Assembly (NCBI GenBank): GCA_964578485.1
Contig: CAZODA010000019.1
Span: 1-60,400, forward strand
Source of the DNA: CAZODA01 sp964578485
GTDB lineage: Bacteria; Bacteroidota; Bacteroidia; Bacteroidales; Marinilabiliaceae
Length of the DNA: 60,400 bases
Direction of reading: 5' to 3'
How positions within the stretch are numbered: position 1 is the stretch's first letter; each line of letters begins with the position of its first letter. The notes beneath the pieces were generated by a model. The model had not been told where the DNA came from and did no database searches. It saw nothing but the letters and a program-made list of their open reading frames with translations. Shown one piece after another: positions 1 through 9,028 of the stretch. The position numbers and the translations under genes are program-made.

Positions 1-30
1 ATTTTTATTAACTACTAAAAATAAAATAAT

Positions 31-642
31 ATGAAAGCAAAAAATCAGATGTTTATAATTAGACTATTAAAATCATTCATTAGTCTATCATTTTTGTTTG
101 TTTTCTTCCTGTTGAGTTCTCAAAAAGTTATGGCACATTGTGATTCTTTTGATGGTCCTGCTTTGACAGATGCAGCAAAAGCATTAGAAACTAACAATGT
201 GGAGTTAATCAAGAAGTGGATTTTAGCCGAAGATGAAGCAGTAGTTGTACCTTTATTTCATAAAGCCTATAGTTTAAAAGATGGTGATTTTGAAATATAT
301 GAAATTGTTAAAGCACATTTCTATGAGACCTTTGTTCGCCTACATCGGGAAATGGAAGGAGCTACCTTTACAGGACTTAAACCTGCCGGTACTACTGCTC
401 ATATCACTGTAATGAGTGATAAAGCACTTGAGGAGGGTAATTTTGAAGGGCTTTTGGCAGCACTCAACAAGCACGTGAATCGCCAATTAATGGAGAAGTA
501 TGAGAAAGCTGCTGCATTGTATAAAATAAAAGATCGTTCGGTTGAAGATGGTCGGGCCTATGTGGCTGCTTATGTAGATTACACTCATGCTGTAGAAGCG
601 ATACATGATATATTAGAGAGTGGGGGACATCATCATCATTAA
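31..642 (+). CDS. DUF6448 family exported protein
   Basis: The 203-residue product begins with a basic stretch and a hydrophobic segment (about residues 10-35), so it is probably exported or membrane-anchored. The mature part opens with AHCDSFDGP and is rich in helix-forming residues. This pattern, with several conserved His, matches my memory of the DUF6448 family, whose function is unknown. The C-terminus ends in GGHHHH, a natural histidine-rich tail that could bind metal. No gene lies upstream in the window. A strong hairpin terminator follows about 12 bases after the stop, so this looks like a single-gene unit or the end of one. Confidence 0.75.
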   Translation: MKAKNQMFIIRLLKSFISLSFLFVFFLLSSQKVMAHCDSFDGPALTDAAKALETNNVELIKKWILAEDEAVVVPLFHKAYSLKDGDFEIYEIVKAHFYETFVRLHREMEGATFTGLKPAGTTAHITVMSDKALEEGNFEGLLAALNKHVNRQLMEKYEKAAALYKIKDRSVEDGRAYVAAYVDYTHAVEAIHDILESGGHHHH

Positions 643-653
643 TTTAAAGAAAT

Positions 654-691
654 AAAAATCCGGCTACAAAATAATATGTGCCGGATTTTTT
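654..691. terminator. bidirectional intrinsic terminator
   Basis: An 11-bp perfect stem (654-664 with 680-690, AAAAATCCGGC / GCCGGATTTTT) has a 15-base loop and a T run on both strands. It sits between the plus-strand DUF6448 gene and the minus-strand GH51 gene, whose 3' ends face each other, so it can serve both. Confidence 0.85.
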
Positions 692-736
692 AAATTTTAA
701 ATATTCAGATCTTTATTTTATAAAAATTAAATGTAA

Positions 737-2719
737 TTATTCAATCAGTTTAAATTTATACACATGAAAAGTTTGAGCATTAATTTCATTAGAGATATTT
801 GTTCCTTCTATTTCAAAGTTACTTTCAATAGGTTGTAGCAGAGTTGGATTGTTAATGGTATTTTCAGCAAGCGGATCCGGTGAGCTGAAAGTTATCAGTT
901 TACCTTTGGCTAATTTTTCCTTCCTTTTGATACCTTTAAAATTAAGATTAAGATTTTGTGATTTATCAGAGGTGTTTACAACTTTCACTATAACTTCATT
1001 TTGCTCTTTATCCCACACGGCACTGGCAAATAATCCATTTTGATCATCAGCTCCTGTTACAGCTTTTTTATTCATAGTAAGTGGAAGGACATTAGTTCCT
1101 TTATTTAGTGAAAAAAGTTGTTGTACGTAATAACTTGCTGTATTGAAAGTGTTCAGGTTATCGTACCATATCATATCCGGGCGCCATTGCCAGCCTTCAA
1201 CATGGGCAAATAGGGGGGCGTAGGTAGCCATATGTACGATATCTGCATTTCTTTCTATACCTGTCATAAAAGCTGCTTCCAATAATGCAGTATAAAAATG
1301 ATTCCATTTTTTACCTGCTCCATGACAAGCATATTCACCGGCAAATACTTTTGGTCCTCTGCGATCGTAATTATCATATCTTGCACCTTGTTTCAAGAAC
1401 CAGCTTTCGGGGCGATAGAAGTGCTCATCTACAAGATCCACTTTAAGTTTTTTCATTTCAGGCCAGAGGTATTCAAACTGTTCACCTTCAGAACCCGGAC
1501 CAGAGCCACCGATAATTTTTATTTCAGGATAAGCTTTTCTGATAGCTTCGACGAATGGTTTTAGGCGTACCACATATTCTTGTCCCCATTGTTCATTTCC
1601 AACACCAATATATTTCATATTGAATGGTTCGGGATGTCCCATTTCTGCACGTAATTTACCCCATTCGCTGTTAATATCGCCATTTGCAAACTCAATTAGA
1701 TCCAGTGCATCCTGAATATAAGAGTCTAATTCTGAGATTGCAGCATGAGCACTTTCATCATTATTTTGAAACTGACAGGCCATTCCACTGTTAACTACCG
1801 GAAGGGGTTCTGCCCCAAGCTCTTCTGCCAATAAAAAATATTCATAAAATCCCATTCCATAGCTTTGGTAGTAATCGGGGAAAAAGCGATGTGAAAATGT
1901 ATAGTGCCAGCGATTTTCATTTAAGGGACGATTTTCGACCGCACCAACACTTTTTTTCCAGTCATAGCGGGTTTCCAGATCTGTGCCTTCAACTATACAG
2001 CCGCCCGGGAAGCGAAAAACTCCGGGTTTGAGGTCATAAAGAGCCTGAGCCAGATCTTTGCGTAATCCATTTTCATGTCCTTTCCAGGTGTCAACGGGAA
2101 AAAGGGAGATATGCTCAAGGTCAACAGGATTTTTTGACTCCAAGAAAATACGCAATTTCAGCTTTGCATTTGTTTCATTGGCTTTCAAAATCAGTTCATA
2201 TTTTTTCCATTCTTTCGTATTAATATTCAGATTCCTTGAAGCAACTGCCTGATGTTCACCCATTGATGCAGGGTTAATAAGCTCAACACGTATTCTGCTG
2301 TTTTCATTTAAACTTTTTGCCCATACAGAAAAACGATATTCTTTATCTTTCTCAACCCCGATTCCAAAAAAACCTTCGTTTTGCAGTCCCGTACGTTTAT
2401 GATCATGCCCTGAATATTGAAGGCGCACATAATGAGGATTTCTTTCAAAAGGTCCATCGTTTTTTAAAGTTATATTTCCGAATGTTTCCCATCCCATAAA
2501 ATTTTGTGGGAATTCAAAAGAACGATTCTTAATGAGTTCACCATAGAGTCCTCCATCGGCTGCATAATTTATATCTTCAAAAAATAATCCATACATGGTG
2601 GCTTGTATTTCTGCCCCCGGTTTTTTCAGATCGATTATCATTTCATTATGCTGTGCTTGCATTGAAATAGTAATAAACAAGCTCAACAAAGTGGATAATA
2701 GAGTAGTTTTTCTTTTCAT
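737..2719 (-). CDS. secreted alpha-L-arabinofuranosidase, GH51
   Basis: The 660-residue product has a signal peptide (residues 1-22, ending MQAQ). It is expected to remove terminal alpha-L-arabinofuranosyl groups from plant polysaccharides such as arabinan or arabinoxylan. The GH51 opening (ATMYGLFFEDINYAADGG) is followed at about 80-210 by a beta-sandwich stretch like a family-4/9 carbohydrate-binding module. The (beta/alpha)8 barrel then carries the acid/base Glu in GVGNEQWG (E376) and the nucleophile Glu in FAGEYACHG (E462). A C-terminal beta domain closes the protein. Full length is normal for this class. It lies in tandem with the GH78-like gene upstream but is separated from it by a strong terminator, so it is probably transcribed separately. 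Confidence 0.92.
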   Translation of the reverse strand: MKRKTTLLSTLLSLFITISMQAQHNEMIIDLKKPGAEIQATMYGLFFEDINYAADGGLYGELIKNRSFEFPQNFMGWETFGNITLKNDGPFERNPHYVRLQYSGHDHKRTGLQNEGFFGIGVEKDKEYRFSVWAKSLNENSRIRVELINPASMGEHQAVASRNLNINTKEWKKYELILKANETNAKLKLRIFLESKNPVDLEHISLFPVDTWKGHENGLRKDLAQALYDLKPGVFRFPGGCIVEGTDLETRYDWKKSVGAVENRPLNENRWHYTFSHRFFPDYYQSYGMGFYEYFLLAEELGAEPLPVVNSGMACQFQNNDESAHAAISELDSYIQDALDLIEFANGDINSEWGKLRAEMGHPEPFNMKYIGVGNEQWGQEYVVRLKPFVEAIRKAYPEIKIIGGSGPGSEGEQFEYLWPEMKKLKVDLVDEHFYRPESWFLKQGARYDNYDRRGPKVFAGEYACHGAGKKWNHFYTALLEAAFMTGIERNADIVHMATYAPLFAHVEGWQWRPDMIWYDNLNTFNTASYYVQQLFSLNKGTNVLPLTMNKKAVTGADDQNGLFASAVWDKEQNEVIVKVVNTSDKSQNLNLNFKGIKRKEKLAKGKLITFSSPDPLAENTINNPTLLQPIESNFEIEGTNISNEINAQTFHVYKFKLIE

Positions 2720-2941
2720 TTTGTATTTGTTATTTATGAGTTATACTTTAATTTTTAAATCAACTTATTGTGTGAAATAAAGTAATATTTAAAAATAAAA
2801 TTTGAGGTAGAAAAACGAATGCAAAAGGTGGATAATTGAATATTTTCTTGATTTAAAAGTATAAACCATTTGTTTTGAAAAGAAAAGAAGTAGAATAATT
2901 CAATAAAAGTTTCGATTTCTTTTATATATAATAAGTTTTAT

Positions 2942-2977
2942 AAATGTTTCCAAAGCACCCTTGCTTTGGAAACATTT
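2942..2977 (-). terminator. intrinsic terminator of the GH78-like gene
   Basis: A 16-bp perfect stem (2942-2957 with 2962-2977) with a 4-base loop begins 4 bases beyond the stop codon of the minus-strand gene ending at 2981. The stretch after it on the minus strand is only moderately T-rich. The rest of 2720-2941 holds no gene I can recognise. Confidence 0.75.
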
Positions 2978-2980
2978 AAA

Positions 2981-4759
2981 CTATTGTAATATTTTAATTT
3001 CTTTTGGAGCATCAACTACTGTTTTTATTTCTCCATTTGGCTGTTTAGTATGTTTAACTTTCACCACACCATAGGGAGTGGGGAAGCTTCCTTCCACCCA
3101 GTCGAGGTCGCCCAGGTAAGGTTTTATATTCAGGACTTTAGCTCCCACTTCAACAATTTTGATACCCAGTACATTCTCTGTGAGCCAGGAAGTTGGACCG
3201 GAAGACCAGCCGTGGCACAGGCTGTGTCTGAAACTTGGATAGCAATAATCACCGAAGTCACCATGGATATCGTTCATTCCTTCCGGTGTTATTTGGTCTA
3301 TTCGTGCTGAATTCTCCATCCATTCGATATTAAAATCTTCCCAGAAGGTGGTTGCTCCCATATCCAGCATTCCTCCCCAGTATTGGCGTATAATTTCTAT
3401 GGCCTGATCTTTCATGTTTGCCAGAGAAAGTGCATCAAGCATATAGAGTCCATAGAATGTGGAAAATCTTTTTGCTCCATCAACTGCAACCACTTCGTTA
3501 CAAGCTTTTTCAGGGTCAAGTATCCCTGCTACAGCCATCAATGAAGCTGCTTGTTTAAGCTGGTTATGGTCCATTATTTTCCGCTTCAGTTTTTCTATTG
3601 CCGCAGCTGCCACCTGCATAGCTTCGCTTTCTCCAAGTACTTCACATAATTTTTGTGCATCCTTTAATGCCCAGACCAATAAAGCTCTGTATCCTGCTTC
3701 CACACCTTCTTTATTGGGAGTTGATGGCCAGTCGAGAAAACGAGCCGGACTTAGATTTTCTGTTCCGTCATCTGCAATTTTTGAATCAATCAAAGCTATT
3801 AGTCCCACGATATATTCTCTATGCTTTTCCAAAAAATCAAGATCCGCATTTTGCATATACCAGTCGTGATGAATAATTAGATACCACATTGAGTAGGAAC
3901 TCATACCGTTCAACCATTGGGGTAGTGGATATTGTTCACAGGCCAAATCTAAGCTTTGAGGAATGATCTCATTGTATCCAAATACAGTATTAATAGTTTT
4001 TAATTCGGGGTGGAAATCACCAAGCCATACCAAGCGGTCACGTTTAATTCCATCCCAGAGATACTCCTGCATATTGAGATGAGTTGTATAGGCTCCCGTA
4101 ATCCATATTGAGTCGAGTCGCGGATCGCTGCTTTTGAATGAGCCGAGATAGGGGATATCTCTATATCGCAGAATGGCCCTTGCTTCTTTAATATTAATAG
4201 TTGTATTTGCTTGTAAGAGGTCAATTCTGACAAAGCGGAATCCGGTATTACCAATTTCTATCATACCTGTACGAGGTATTTCCATTATGATATCGCGTTT
4301 GGCATGGTCATCGGTAGAAAATCCCATCAGCCAGTCGGAGTTGTATGTGTCGCTATTTGCTTCACCTACCGATTCTCCGAATCGTATGCGCACAAGCGAG
4401 GGTTCTCTTCGTGAAGACCCACCCATGACCAGTTGAAGTCCGCCATGTAGCTCCTTGCCGTAGTCCAGCAAAATGGAGGAAGTGTCGGTATCGGTACTTG
4501 TAATGGAACAGAAGCCTGTGGTACGGCTCATATCCGATTGACTATTGCCCGGTTTCAGCAATACTTCTGTATTTTTGATTTTACCGGCTGTGGAATCGGA
4601 AGTCCAGAGTACTTTAATTGGCGGGATATAAACACGGCTTAGTTCATCCTTCTGTGCAATTGTTGTGTATTCGGGTCCGAAAACGGGAGGGAGCACTGCA
4701 TAACTCTTGCTAATAGTTAGTAGCATAACTACTACAAGTGATAAGATATATTTTTTCAT
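2981..4759 (-). CDS. secreted alpha-L-rhamnosidase-like protein (GH78-type fold)
   Basis: The 592-residue product has a signal peptide (about 1-21). Residues about 90-200 form a beta-sandwich with LLDYGKELHGG and RIRFGES, typical of the domain before the GH78 barrel. The rest is the six-hairpin barrel and ends in a short beta domain (NIKPYLGDLDWVEG). The usual GH78 motif reads R-D-E-R-x-G-W-x-G-D. Here it is RDRLVWLGD (about 240-248), so the motif Glu is missing. The protein may therefore be a divergent rhamnosidase or act on another linkage. A role in plant or algal glycan breakdown fits the neighbouring GH51, but no SusC/SusD pair is present in the window. Confidence 0.75.
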   Translation of the reverse strand: MKKYILSLVVVMLLTISKSYAVLPPVFGPEYTTIAQKDELSRVYIPPIKVLWTSDSTAGKIKNTEVLLKPGNSQSDMSRTTGFCSITSTDTDTSSILLDYGKELHGGLQLVMGGSSRREPSLVRIRFGESVGEANSDTYNSDWLMGFSTDDHAKRDIIMEIPRTGMIEIGNTGFRFVRIDLLQANTTINIKEARAILRYRDIPYLGSFKSSDPRLDSIWITGAYTTHLNMQEYLWDGIKRDRLVWLGDFHPELKTINTVFGYNEIIPQSLDLACEQYPLPQWLNGMSSYSMWYLIIHHDWYMQNADLDFLEKHREYIVGLIALIDSKIADDGTENLSPARFLDWPSTPNKEGVEAGYRALLVWALKDAQKLCEVLGESEAMQVAAAAIEKLKRKIMDHNQLKQAASLMAVAGILDPEKACNEVVAVDGAKRFSTFYGLYMLDALSLANMKDQAIEIIRQYWGGMLDMGATTFWEDFNIEWMENSARIDQITPEGMNDIHGDFGDYCYPSFRHSLCHGWSSGPTSWLTENVLGIKIVEVGAKVLNIKPYLGDLDWVEGSFPTPYGVVKVKHTKQPNGEIKTVVDAPKEIKILQ

Positions 4760-5033
4760 AGGAATATTGTGTTTTTTAATATCTATCAGGGAATCAGTTT
4801 TTATCTGTTTCCCGGTAAAAATTTTCTTATAAAATTAATAAATATATCGTAATATCAGGATAAGATATTTATTTCAATAAAGATCAGCTTTCATCGCTTC
4901 AAAACAGCAATATAAAGAAAACTTCAGCTATTGTGTATCTTATTTTTTGAGATGATCACTCTCTATGCTTTGTTTGTAAGCAGTATGAATCACCAACGAG
5001 GTCAATGGATAAACATAGTATTTTAAAATGGTA

Positions 5034-5582
5034 TTAATGTTTATTTTTTTCGAAGAAAGAAAAATGAACTTTTCCATATTTTCGGATTTGCCGGAATTCC
5101 GGATGTTCCGAAAAGTTTCTTGTTGGTCCGTGTTCCAATATAAAGAGTCCTTGAGGTTTTAAAAGTGAGCTGTTTAATACTGCCGGTACTACTTCATCAA
5201 ATTTAATAAAGTCAAAAGGAGGGTCAGCAAATATCAGATCAAATTGTTGATTTTGTGTATTTGCAAGATAATAAAAGACATCAGCTTTAATTGGATATAC
5301 AATATTTTCAAGTAATAATTCCGATACGCAATCTTTTATAAACTTAAAATGAAAAAAATCTTTTTCGATTGCAGTAACAGATTTTACGCCTCTTGAAGCA
5401 AACTCATAGGAAATGGCTCCGGTACCGGCAAAAAGGTCCAGAACATTTAATTCTTCAAATTCTATTGAGTGATAAAGGATGTTGAACAATGCTTCTTTAG
5501 CCGTATCAGTAGTTGGACGAGCTTTAAAATTTTTAGGAGGAAAAAGTCTCCTTCCTTTTAGGTATCCACTTACTATACGCAT
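5034..5582 (-). CDS. rsmD: 16S rRNA (guanine966-N2)-methyltransferase RsmD
   Basis: The 182-residue enzyme methylates G966 of 16S rRNA using S-adenosylmethionine. The family start (MRIVSGYLKGRRL) and the R-P-T-T-D-x-x-K-E-A-L-F-N motif are present. The SAM-binding DLFAGTG is at 49-55 and the catalytic DPPF at 120-123. Length is normal. The ATG lies inside the end of the DUF3822 gene (10-base overlap), which fixes the start and indicates translational coupling. It is the last gene of a three-gene minus-strand operon. Bases 4760-5033 beyond it show no gene. Confidence 0.95.
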   Translation of the reverse strand: MRIVSGYLKGRRLFPPKNFKARPTTDTAKEALFNILYHSIEFEELNVLDLFAGTGAISYEFASRGVKSVTAIEKDFFHFKFIKDCVSELLLENIVYPIKADVFYYLANTQNQQFDLIFADPPFDFIKFDEVVPAVLNSSLLKPQGLFILEHGPTRNFSEHPEFRQIRKYGKVHFSFFEKNKH

Positions 5583-6418
5583 ATTGGAAGAGTTAACATA
5601 TTATAATAGGCATGGTTATTTATATTTCTAAACAGGTGGCTGTACTGAAAATGCCGTGGTATATTATTGTAATTCACATTTTTAATATACTGTTTAAGAT
5701 GATCAGTTAAATTGTGAAAATCAGGATGATTACCGCCAACAACAATATTTGTTTCGGCAGGGCTGAGTTTAAGCTGTTCAAATGCAAAAAGTGTAAAATA
5801 AATAAAGTCGTTATCACTTTTCATTTTAAATGAATTGCACAGTTTTAAATTATTGTTTTTAAAAGCGAGCAAATCGAAGAATTTTTTTTCAATATTTATA
5901 TATAGTAGAGTATCCTTAAAATTAGTCATGCTGGTAGCGAGATTACTTTCAATGATAGGGGTGTATTGTTGAAAAAACCATGGATCAGGAAATTGTCTTT
6001 TCATGATTGAAAATATTTTTTCGGGCACAGTAAAGACATTAAATGCATCGGCCATTTTTATTTTGTTGTAAAGCAATACTGTCCGATCATTTAAATTGTT
6101 GCTGAATGTTAACCAATCAGAATAATTTCCTGTGTCAAACAAAGCAGAAGGTACGAGTGTAGCTTGGTTTGAAGGAATAAGTATTAGTGTTTTTTTATAG
6201 GGTAGGTTTAACTTATCAACCTCTCTAAAGCATTGATTAATTTGTTCTTCAATTTTTTGTTGTTGATTAAAACTTATATGTTGTATTTGTATATATTTAT
6301 TTTTTACCGGGTCGAGGATACAAAAAGAAAATCCATCCAGATTAATCTGGATGGATAAAAAATATGATAGAGTAATTCCGGGGTCAAAAGTATCGTCAAC
6401 AACAGCAAAGTTTGTCAT
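5573..6418 (-). CDS. DUF3822 family protein
   Basis: The 281-residue protein matches the DUF3822 family known from Bacteroidota. It opens with a beta-strand pattern ending LSYFLSIQINLDGFSFCILD and has a conserved-looking VVGGNHPDF near residue 225. The alternating strands resemble an actin/HSP70-like ATPase fold, but I see no clear phosphate loops, so that is a guess. No signal peptide is visible. It overlaps rsmD by 10 bases, and family members commonly sit beside rsmD, which suggests a link to ribosome assembly that has not been shown. Confidence 0.8.
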   Translation of the reverse strand: MTNFAVVDDTFDPGITLSYFLSIQINLDGFSFCILDPVKNKYIQIQHISFNQQQKIEEQINQCFREVDKLNLPYKKTLILIPSNQATLVPSALFDTGNYSDWLTFSNNLNDRTVLLYNKIKMADAFNVFTVPEKIFSIMKRQFPDPWFFQQYTPIIESNLATSMTNFKDTLLYINIEKKFFDLLAFKNNNLKLCNSFKMKSDNDFIYFTLFAFEQLKLSPAETNIVVGGNHPDFHNLTDHLKQYIKNVNYNNIPRHFQYSHLFRNINNHAYYNMLTLPICV

Positions 6419-6430
6419 GATACAATATTT

Positions 6431-7063
6431 TTATTCCCAGTTTCCTGCATTATTATTCGCTTCCTCCAATGATCCCACACTTATTCCTTGATATCTTTCA
6501 AGTTTGTTCAACCTATCATTGATATTCACAACTTCTTGTCGTTCAAGGCCTTTTAGAAAAACATCATTATGTACCTTAGCTTCGAAAACCGGTACTTCAA
6601 CTCCTGATGTTGTTTTAAGGATAGTAGCTCCCATTTCAAATTCAACACCATCTGAGTGAGGTACATATCTTAAAGAATCAACAATCCAAGGATTTCTTCC
6701 AAAAAGTGAATCTCTTACACTAATTCTAATGGTATCACGTGTAATTTTTCCTAATTCTAAAGCCATTTTTTCAGTAATGCCTTCCGCAAGCATACTATCC
6801 GTAAGGCTTCCTTCCATTCTAATAAGTGCGAGTGAATCGTATTTGATAAAATTTATCAAAGTATCGAAATTCTCGGCGTAGGTTTTGTTTTTCGACCTAA
6901 AAGCTACTTGTGCAGTTCTGATATCTTTCAGGCGATTAACAACATCATTAGTTCTTTCTTCGTACTCTTTTTTAAAGCGTACAGGCCTGTTGATGCTTTC
7001 AACGTTCATATATACCAAAACGATAATAGCGATGGTTAATAGGATTTGAAATACTGTTTTCAT
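6431..7063 (-). CDS. membrane-anchored protein of unknown function (pilin-like N-terminal half)
   Basis: The 210-residue protein has one N-terminal membrane helix (about 5-20) and a soluble domain outside the membrane. After the helix comes an amphipathic stretch and then IRTAQVAFRSKNKTYAENFDTL (split here at about 48-69), which resembles the 'A-Q-x-A-Y/F ... G-x-Y' pattern of type IV pilin-like proteins. The prepilin cleavage signal (G then F-x-x-x-E) is absent, so it is not a normal pilin. It is the first gene of the operon with DUF3822 (12-base gap) and rsmD. I do not recognise a named family. Confidence 0.7.
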   Translation of the reverse strand: MKTVFQILLTIAIIVLVYMNVESINRPVRFKKEYEERTNDVVNRLKDIRTAQVAFRSKNKTYAENFDTLINFIKYDSLALIRMEGSLTDSMLAEGITEKMALELGKITRDTIRISVRDSLFGRNPWIVDSLRYVPHSDGVEFEMGATILKTTSGVEVPVFEAKVHNDVFLKGLERQEVVNINDRLNKLERYQGISVGSLEEANNNAGNWE

Positions 7064-7096
7064 TATCTTTATGATTTTCGTGTTAGATATGTTTTA

Positions 7097-7104
7097 CAAA
7101 TTTA
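7097..7104 (-). promoter_or_regulatory. candidate promoter -7 box for the DUF3822-rsmD operon
   Basis: On the minus strand the sequence reads TAAATTTG, matching the Bacteroidota TAnnTTTG consensus, about 34 bases before the ATG at 7063. No convincing -33 box was found. It lies in the short divergent region before the helicase gene. Confidence 0.4.
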
Positions 7105-7152
7105 ATAAAAAAAACAATTTCTGAATTATAAGAGCCAATAAATAGTATAAAA

Positions 7153-8577
7153 ATGGTTAAAGAACATATATTTAATAAAATAGTATCTAATTTTTCATTT
7201 TCTCCTACTGCTTCTCAAATTTCAGCAATGAAACAAATGGCCGAATTTATAACTATAAATTCAAAAAACCCATTATTATTGATAAAAGGATATGCAGGAA
7301 CCGGAAAAACTGCTTTAGTTGGCTCTTTTGTCAAAGTTTTAAAAGAATTATCGATAAAAGTTGTGTTATTAGCTCCAACGGGCAGGGCTGCCAAAGTGCT
7401 AAGTGCTGAAGTTGGTCAAGTTGCTTATACCATTCATAAAAAGATTTATCGTCAGGCTTCTTCCAAAAATGGTTTTGGCAGTTTTAATCTCGACCGAAAT
7501 TTACATAAGGATACTATATTTATTGTAGATGAAGCTTCGATGATTTCCAATGATTCGGCCGGAAGTTTTTTATTTGGTTCCGGATATTTGCTTGACGATC
7601 TTATTCAGTTTGTTTATGCTGCTCAGAATTGCAGATTATTATTATTGGGTGATACTGCCCAGTTGCCTCCTGTAGGCATATCCTTAAGTCCGGCTTTAGA
7701 AGCTGATTATCTTAAAGCTTATGATCTTGAGGTATTAGAGCTCACTATGACTGATGTGGTACGGCAACAATTTGCCGGAGGAATATTGCAAAATGCTACT
7801 TCTTTACGTCAATTGTTGGATACTACCTATGAAATTCGTGATTATCCCAAAATTAAGACAGAGGGTTTTGATGATATCCATCGTATTTCAGGTGCACAAT
7901 TAATGGAGGAGTTGAATAATTGTTATGACATCTTTGGTCTTGAAGAAACCCTTGTAATTTGTAGGACCAATAAAAGGGCCAATTTATACAATCAGGGGAT
8001 ACGCAATTCAATTTTGTTTCGTGAAGAAGAATTATCTACGGGAGATTATATTTTGGTGATGAAAAATAATTACCATTGGGTTAAAGAAGAAGATGAAATA
8101 GGCTTTATTGCCAATGGAGATATTGCGAGGATCGAAAGGATAAAAAAACATTATGATTTATATGGCTTTCACTTTGCCGATGTTACTTGCCGGCTTCTTG
8201 ATTATAAAGATATAGAATTGGATTTGAGAGTGAATTTGGATAGTATTAATAGTGCCGGTGCCGGATTTTCAAAAGAAGAATATGAAAACTTTTTAAATAT
8301 TGTAATGGAGGATTATCAGAATTACAAATCGAAAAGAAAGCAATATGAGTTGGCAAGGGAAAATGATTTTTATAATGCTCTGCAAATAAAATTTGCTTAT
8401 GCAATGACTTGTCATAAGGCTCAAGGGGGACAGTGGAAGGCAGTTTTTGTTGATTTGGGTTATTTTACTGATGAATATTTATCGCGTGATTTGTTAAGAT
8501 GGTTATATACAGCTATAACAAGAGCCAGGAAAAAGCTGTTTCTTGTTAATTTTCCCGACAAATTTTTTAATGAATAA
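7153..8577 (+). CDS. RecD/Pif1-like ATP-dependent DNA helicase (superfamily 1)
   Basis: The 474-residue protein is a compact SF1 helicase. It has a Walker A motif GYAGTGKT (46-53), a Walker B DEAS, the motif III-like GDTAQLPPVG, and a C-terminal UvrD-type part with TCHKAQGGQWK and YTAITRARKKL. It lacks the long N-terminal domain of RecD2, and no RecB/RecC-type partner is nearby, so it is likely a stand-alone repair or replication-fork helicase. It is divergent from the DUF3822 operon. Its stop codon is followed directly by the repeat island at 8.6-9.15 kb. Confidence 0.88.
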   Translation: MVKEHIFNKIVSNFSFSPTASQISAMKQMAEFITINSKNPLLLIKGYAGTGKTALVGSFVKVLKELSIKVVLLAPTGRAAKVLSAEVGQVAYTIHKKIYRQASSKNGFGSFNLDRNLHKDTIFIVDEASMISNDSAGSFLFGSGYLLDDLIQFVYAAQNCRLLLLGDTAQLPPVGISLSPALEADYLKAYDLEVLELTMTDVVRQQFAGGILQNATSLRQLLDTTYEIRDYPKIKTEGFDDIHRISGAQLMEELNNCYDIFGLEETLVICRTNKRANLYNQGIRNSILFREEELSTGDYILVMKNNYHWVKEEDEIGFIANGDIARIERIKKHYDLYGFHFADVTCRLLDYKDIELDLRVNLDSINSAGAGFSKEEYENFLNIVMEDYQNYKSKRKQYELARENDFYNALQIKFAYAMTCHKAQGGQWKAVFVDLGYFTDEYLSRDLLRWLYTAITRARKKLFLVNFPDKFFNE

Positions 8578-8606
8578 ATAAAACAGTCAACAGTAATTAG
8601 CTCCGG

Positions 8607-8640
8607 GTTTCGAGTTTCGTGTTTGGTGTTTCGAGTTTCG
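8607..8640. repeat. two direct copies of a 13-bp repeat
   Basis: GTTTCGAGTTTCG occurs at 8607-8619 and again at 8628-8640, forming the left end of the repeat island that fills the 563-base gap between the helicase and phosphohexomutase genes. Confidence 0.8.
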
Positions 8641-8653
8641 GCTATCTTGGGCA

Positions 8654-8720
8654 TTTCGGCTTCGCTCAATGACCAAGATAATCAAAACTGGTCGTTGAGC
8701 GGAGTCGAAACGACCAGTTT
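8654..8720. repeat. REP-like inverted repeat pair
   Basis: Two 22-base copies of one element lie in opposite orientation (8654-8675 on the minus strand, 8689-8710 on the plus strand) and match at 19 of 22 positions. The second copy is part of a 12-bp perfect hairpin (8685-8696 with 8709-8720) whose loop contains GAGCGGAGTCGA. Elements with the core TTGAGCGGAGTCGAAA are familiar to me from gene-free DNA of many Bacteroidota genomes. Confidence 0.8.
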
Positions 8721-8740
8721 CGACTTTAGGGTAATCAATT

Positions 8741-8804
8741 AGTAAATTAGTAAATTAGTAGATTAGTAGATTAGTAGATTAGCAGATTAGCAGATTAGTT
8801 GATG
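8741..8804. repeat. 8-bp tandem repeat, seven units plus a degenerate eighth
   Basis: Units read AGTAAATT (twice), AGTAGATT (three times), AGCAGATT (twice) and then a degenerate AGTTGATG. Variants are grouped, as expected for expansion by slippage. The array is too short and has no spacers, so it is not CRISPR. Confidence 0.9.
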
Positions 8805-8850
8805 TGATAATTAGTGAATTAGTTAATTTAAAAAAAATAGAAAAAGGTCA

Positions 8851-8920
8851 CATTCCTAACGGAATGCGGGTTGAGAGAGATGGCATATTTTCTACCGAGT
8901 GATGCAATCCTAACGGATTG
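8851..8920. repeat. pair of related small palindromes with a shared TAAC loop
   Basis: CATTCC-TAAC-GGAATG (8851-8866) and CAATCC-TAAC-GGATTG (8905-8920) have the same 6-4-6 architecture and the same loop, with a compensating change in the stem (T-A to A-T). This suggests hairpins kept as structures, probably one REP-type element. Confidence 0.75.
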
Positions 8921-8965
8921 TCATATTTACTGTTAATTCTGTTGAAGCACACGTATTCAATTTTT

Positions 8966-8986
8966 CTCAAAGCAGGATGCTTTGAG
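8966..8986. repeat. 9-bp palindrome with 3-base loop
   Basis: CTCAAAGCA-GGA-TGCTTTGAG forms a perfect hairpin in the repeat island. There is no T run beside it, so it does not look like a terminator. Confidence 0.7.
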
Positions 8987-9028
8987 TACATTAAAAACTT
9001 ATAACTCTAGACGGACGCGATGTGTCTT

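Noticed and set aside
642..642. C-terminal HHHH of the first protein as a cloning His-tag artefact
   Set aside because: The surrounding DNA is natural, the tail is only four His before the stop, and a normal terminator follows.
3459..3869. 136-codon plus-strand ORF within the GH78-like gene
   Set aside because: It is antisense to a well-supported glycosidase and shows no domain.
8460..8669. 69-codon minus-strand ORF in the repeat island
   Set aside because: It is the chance translation of the helicase 3' end and the GTTTCGAGTTTCG repeat. Its sequence is low complexity, and similar spurious ORFs accompany such repeats in other Bacteroidota.
8741..8804. Tandem array considered as CRISPR
   Set aside because: Units are 8 bp with no spacers and no cas genes are present.
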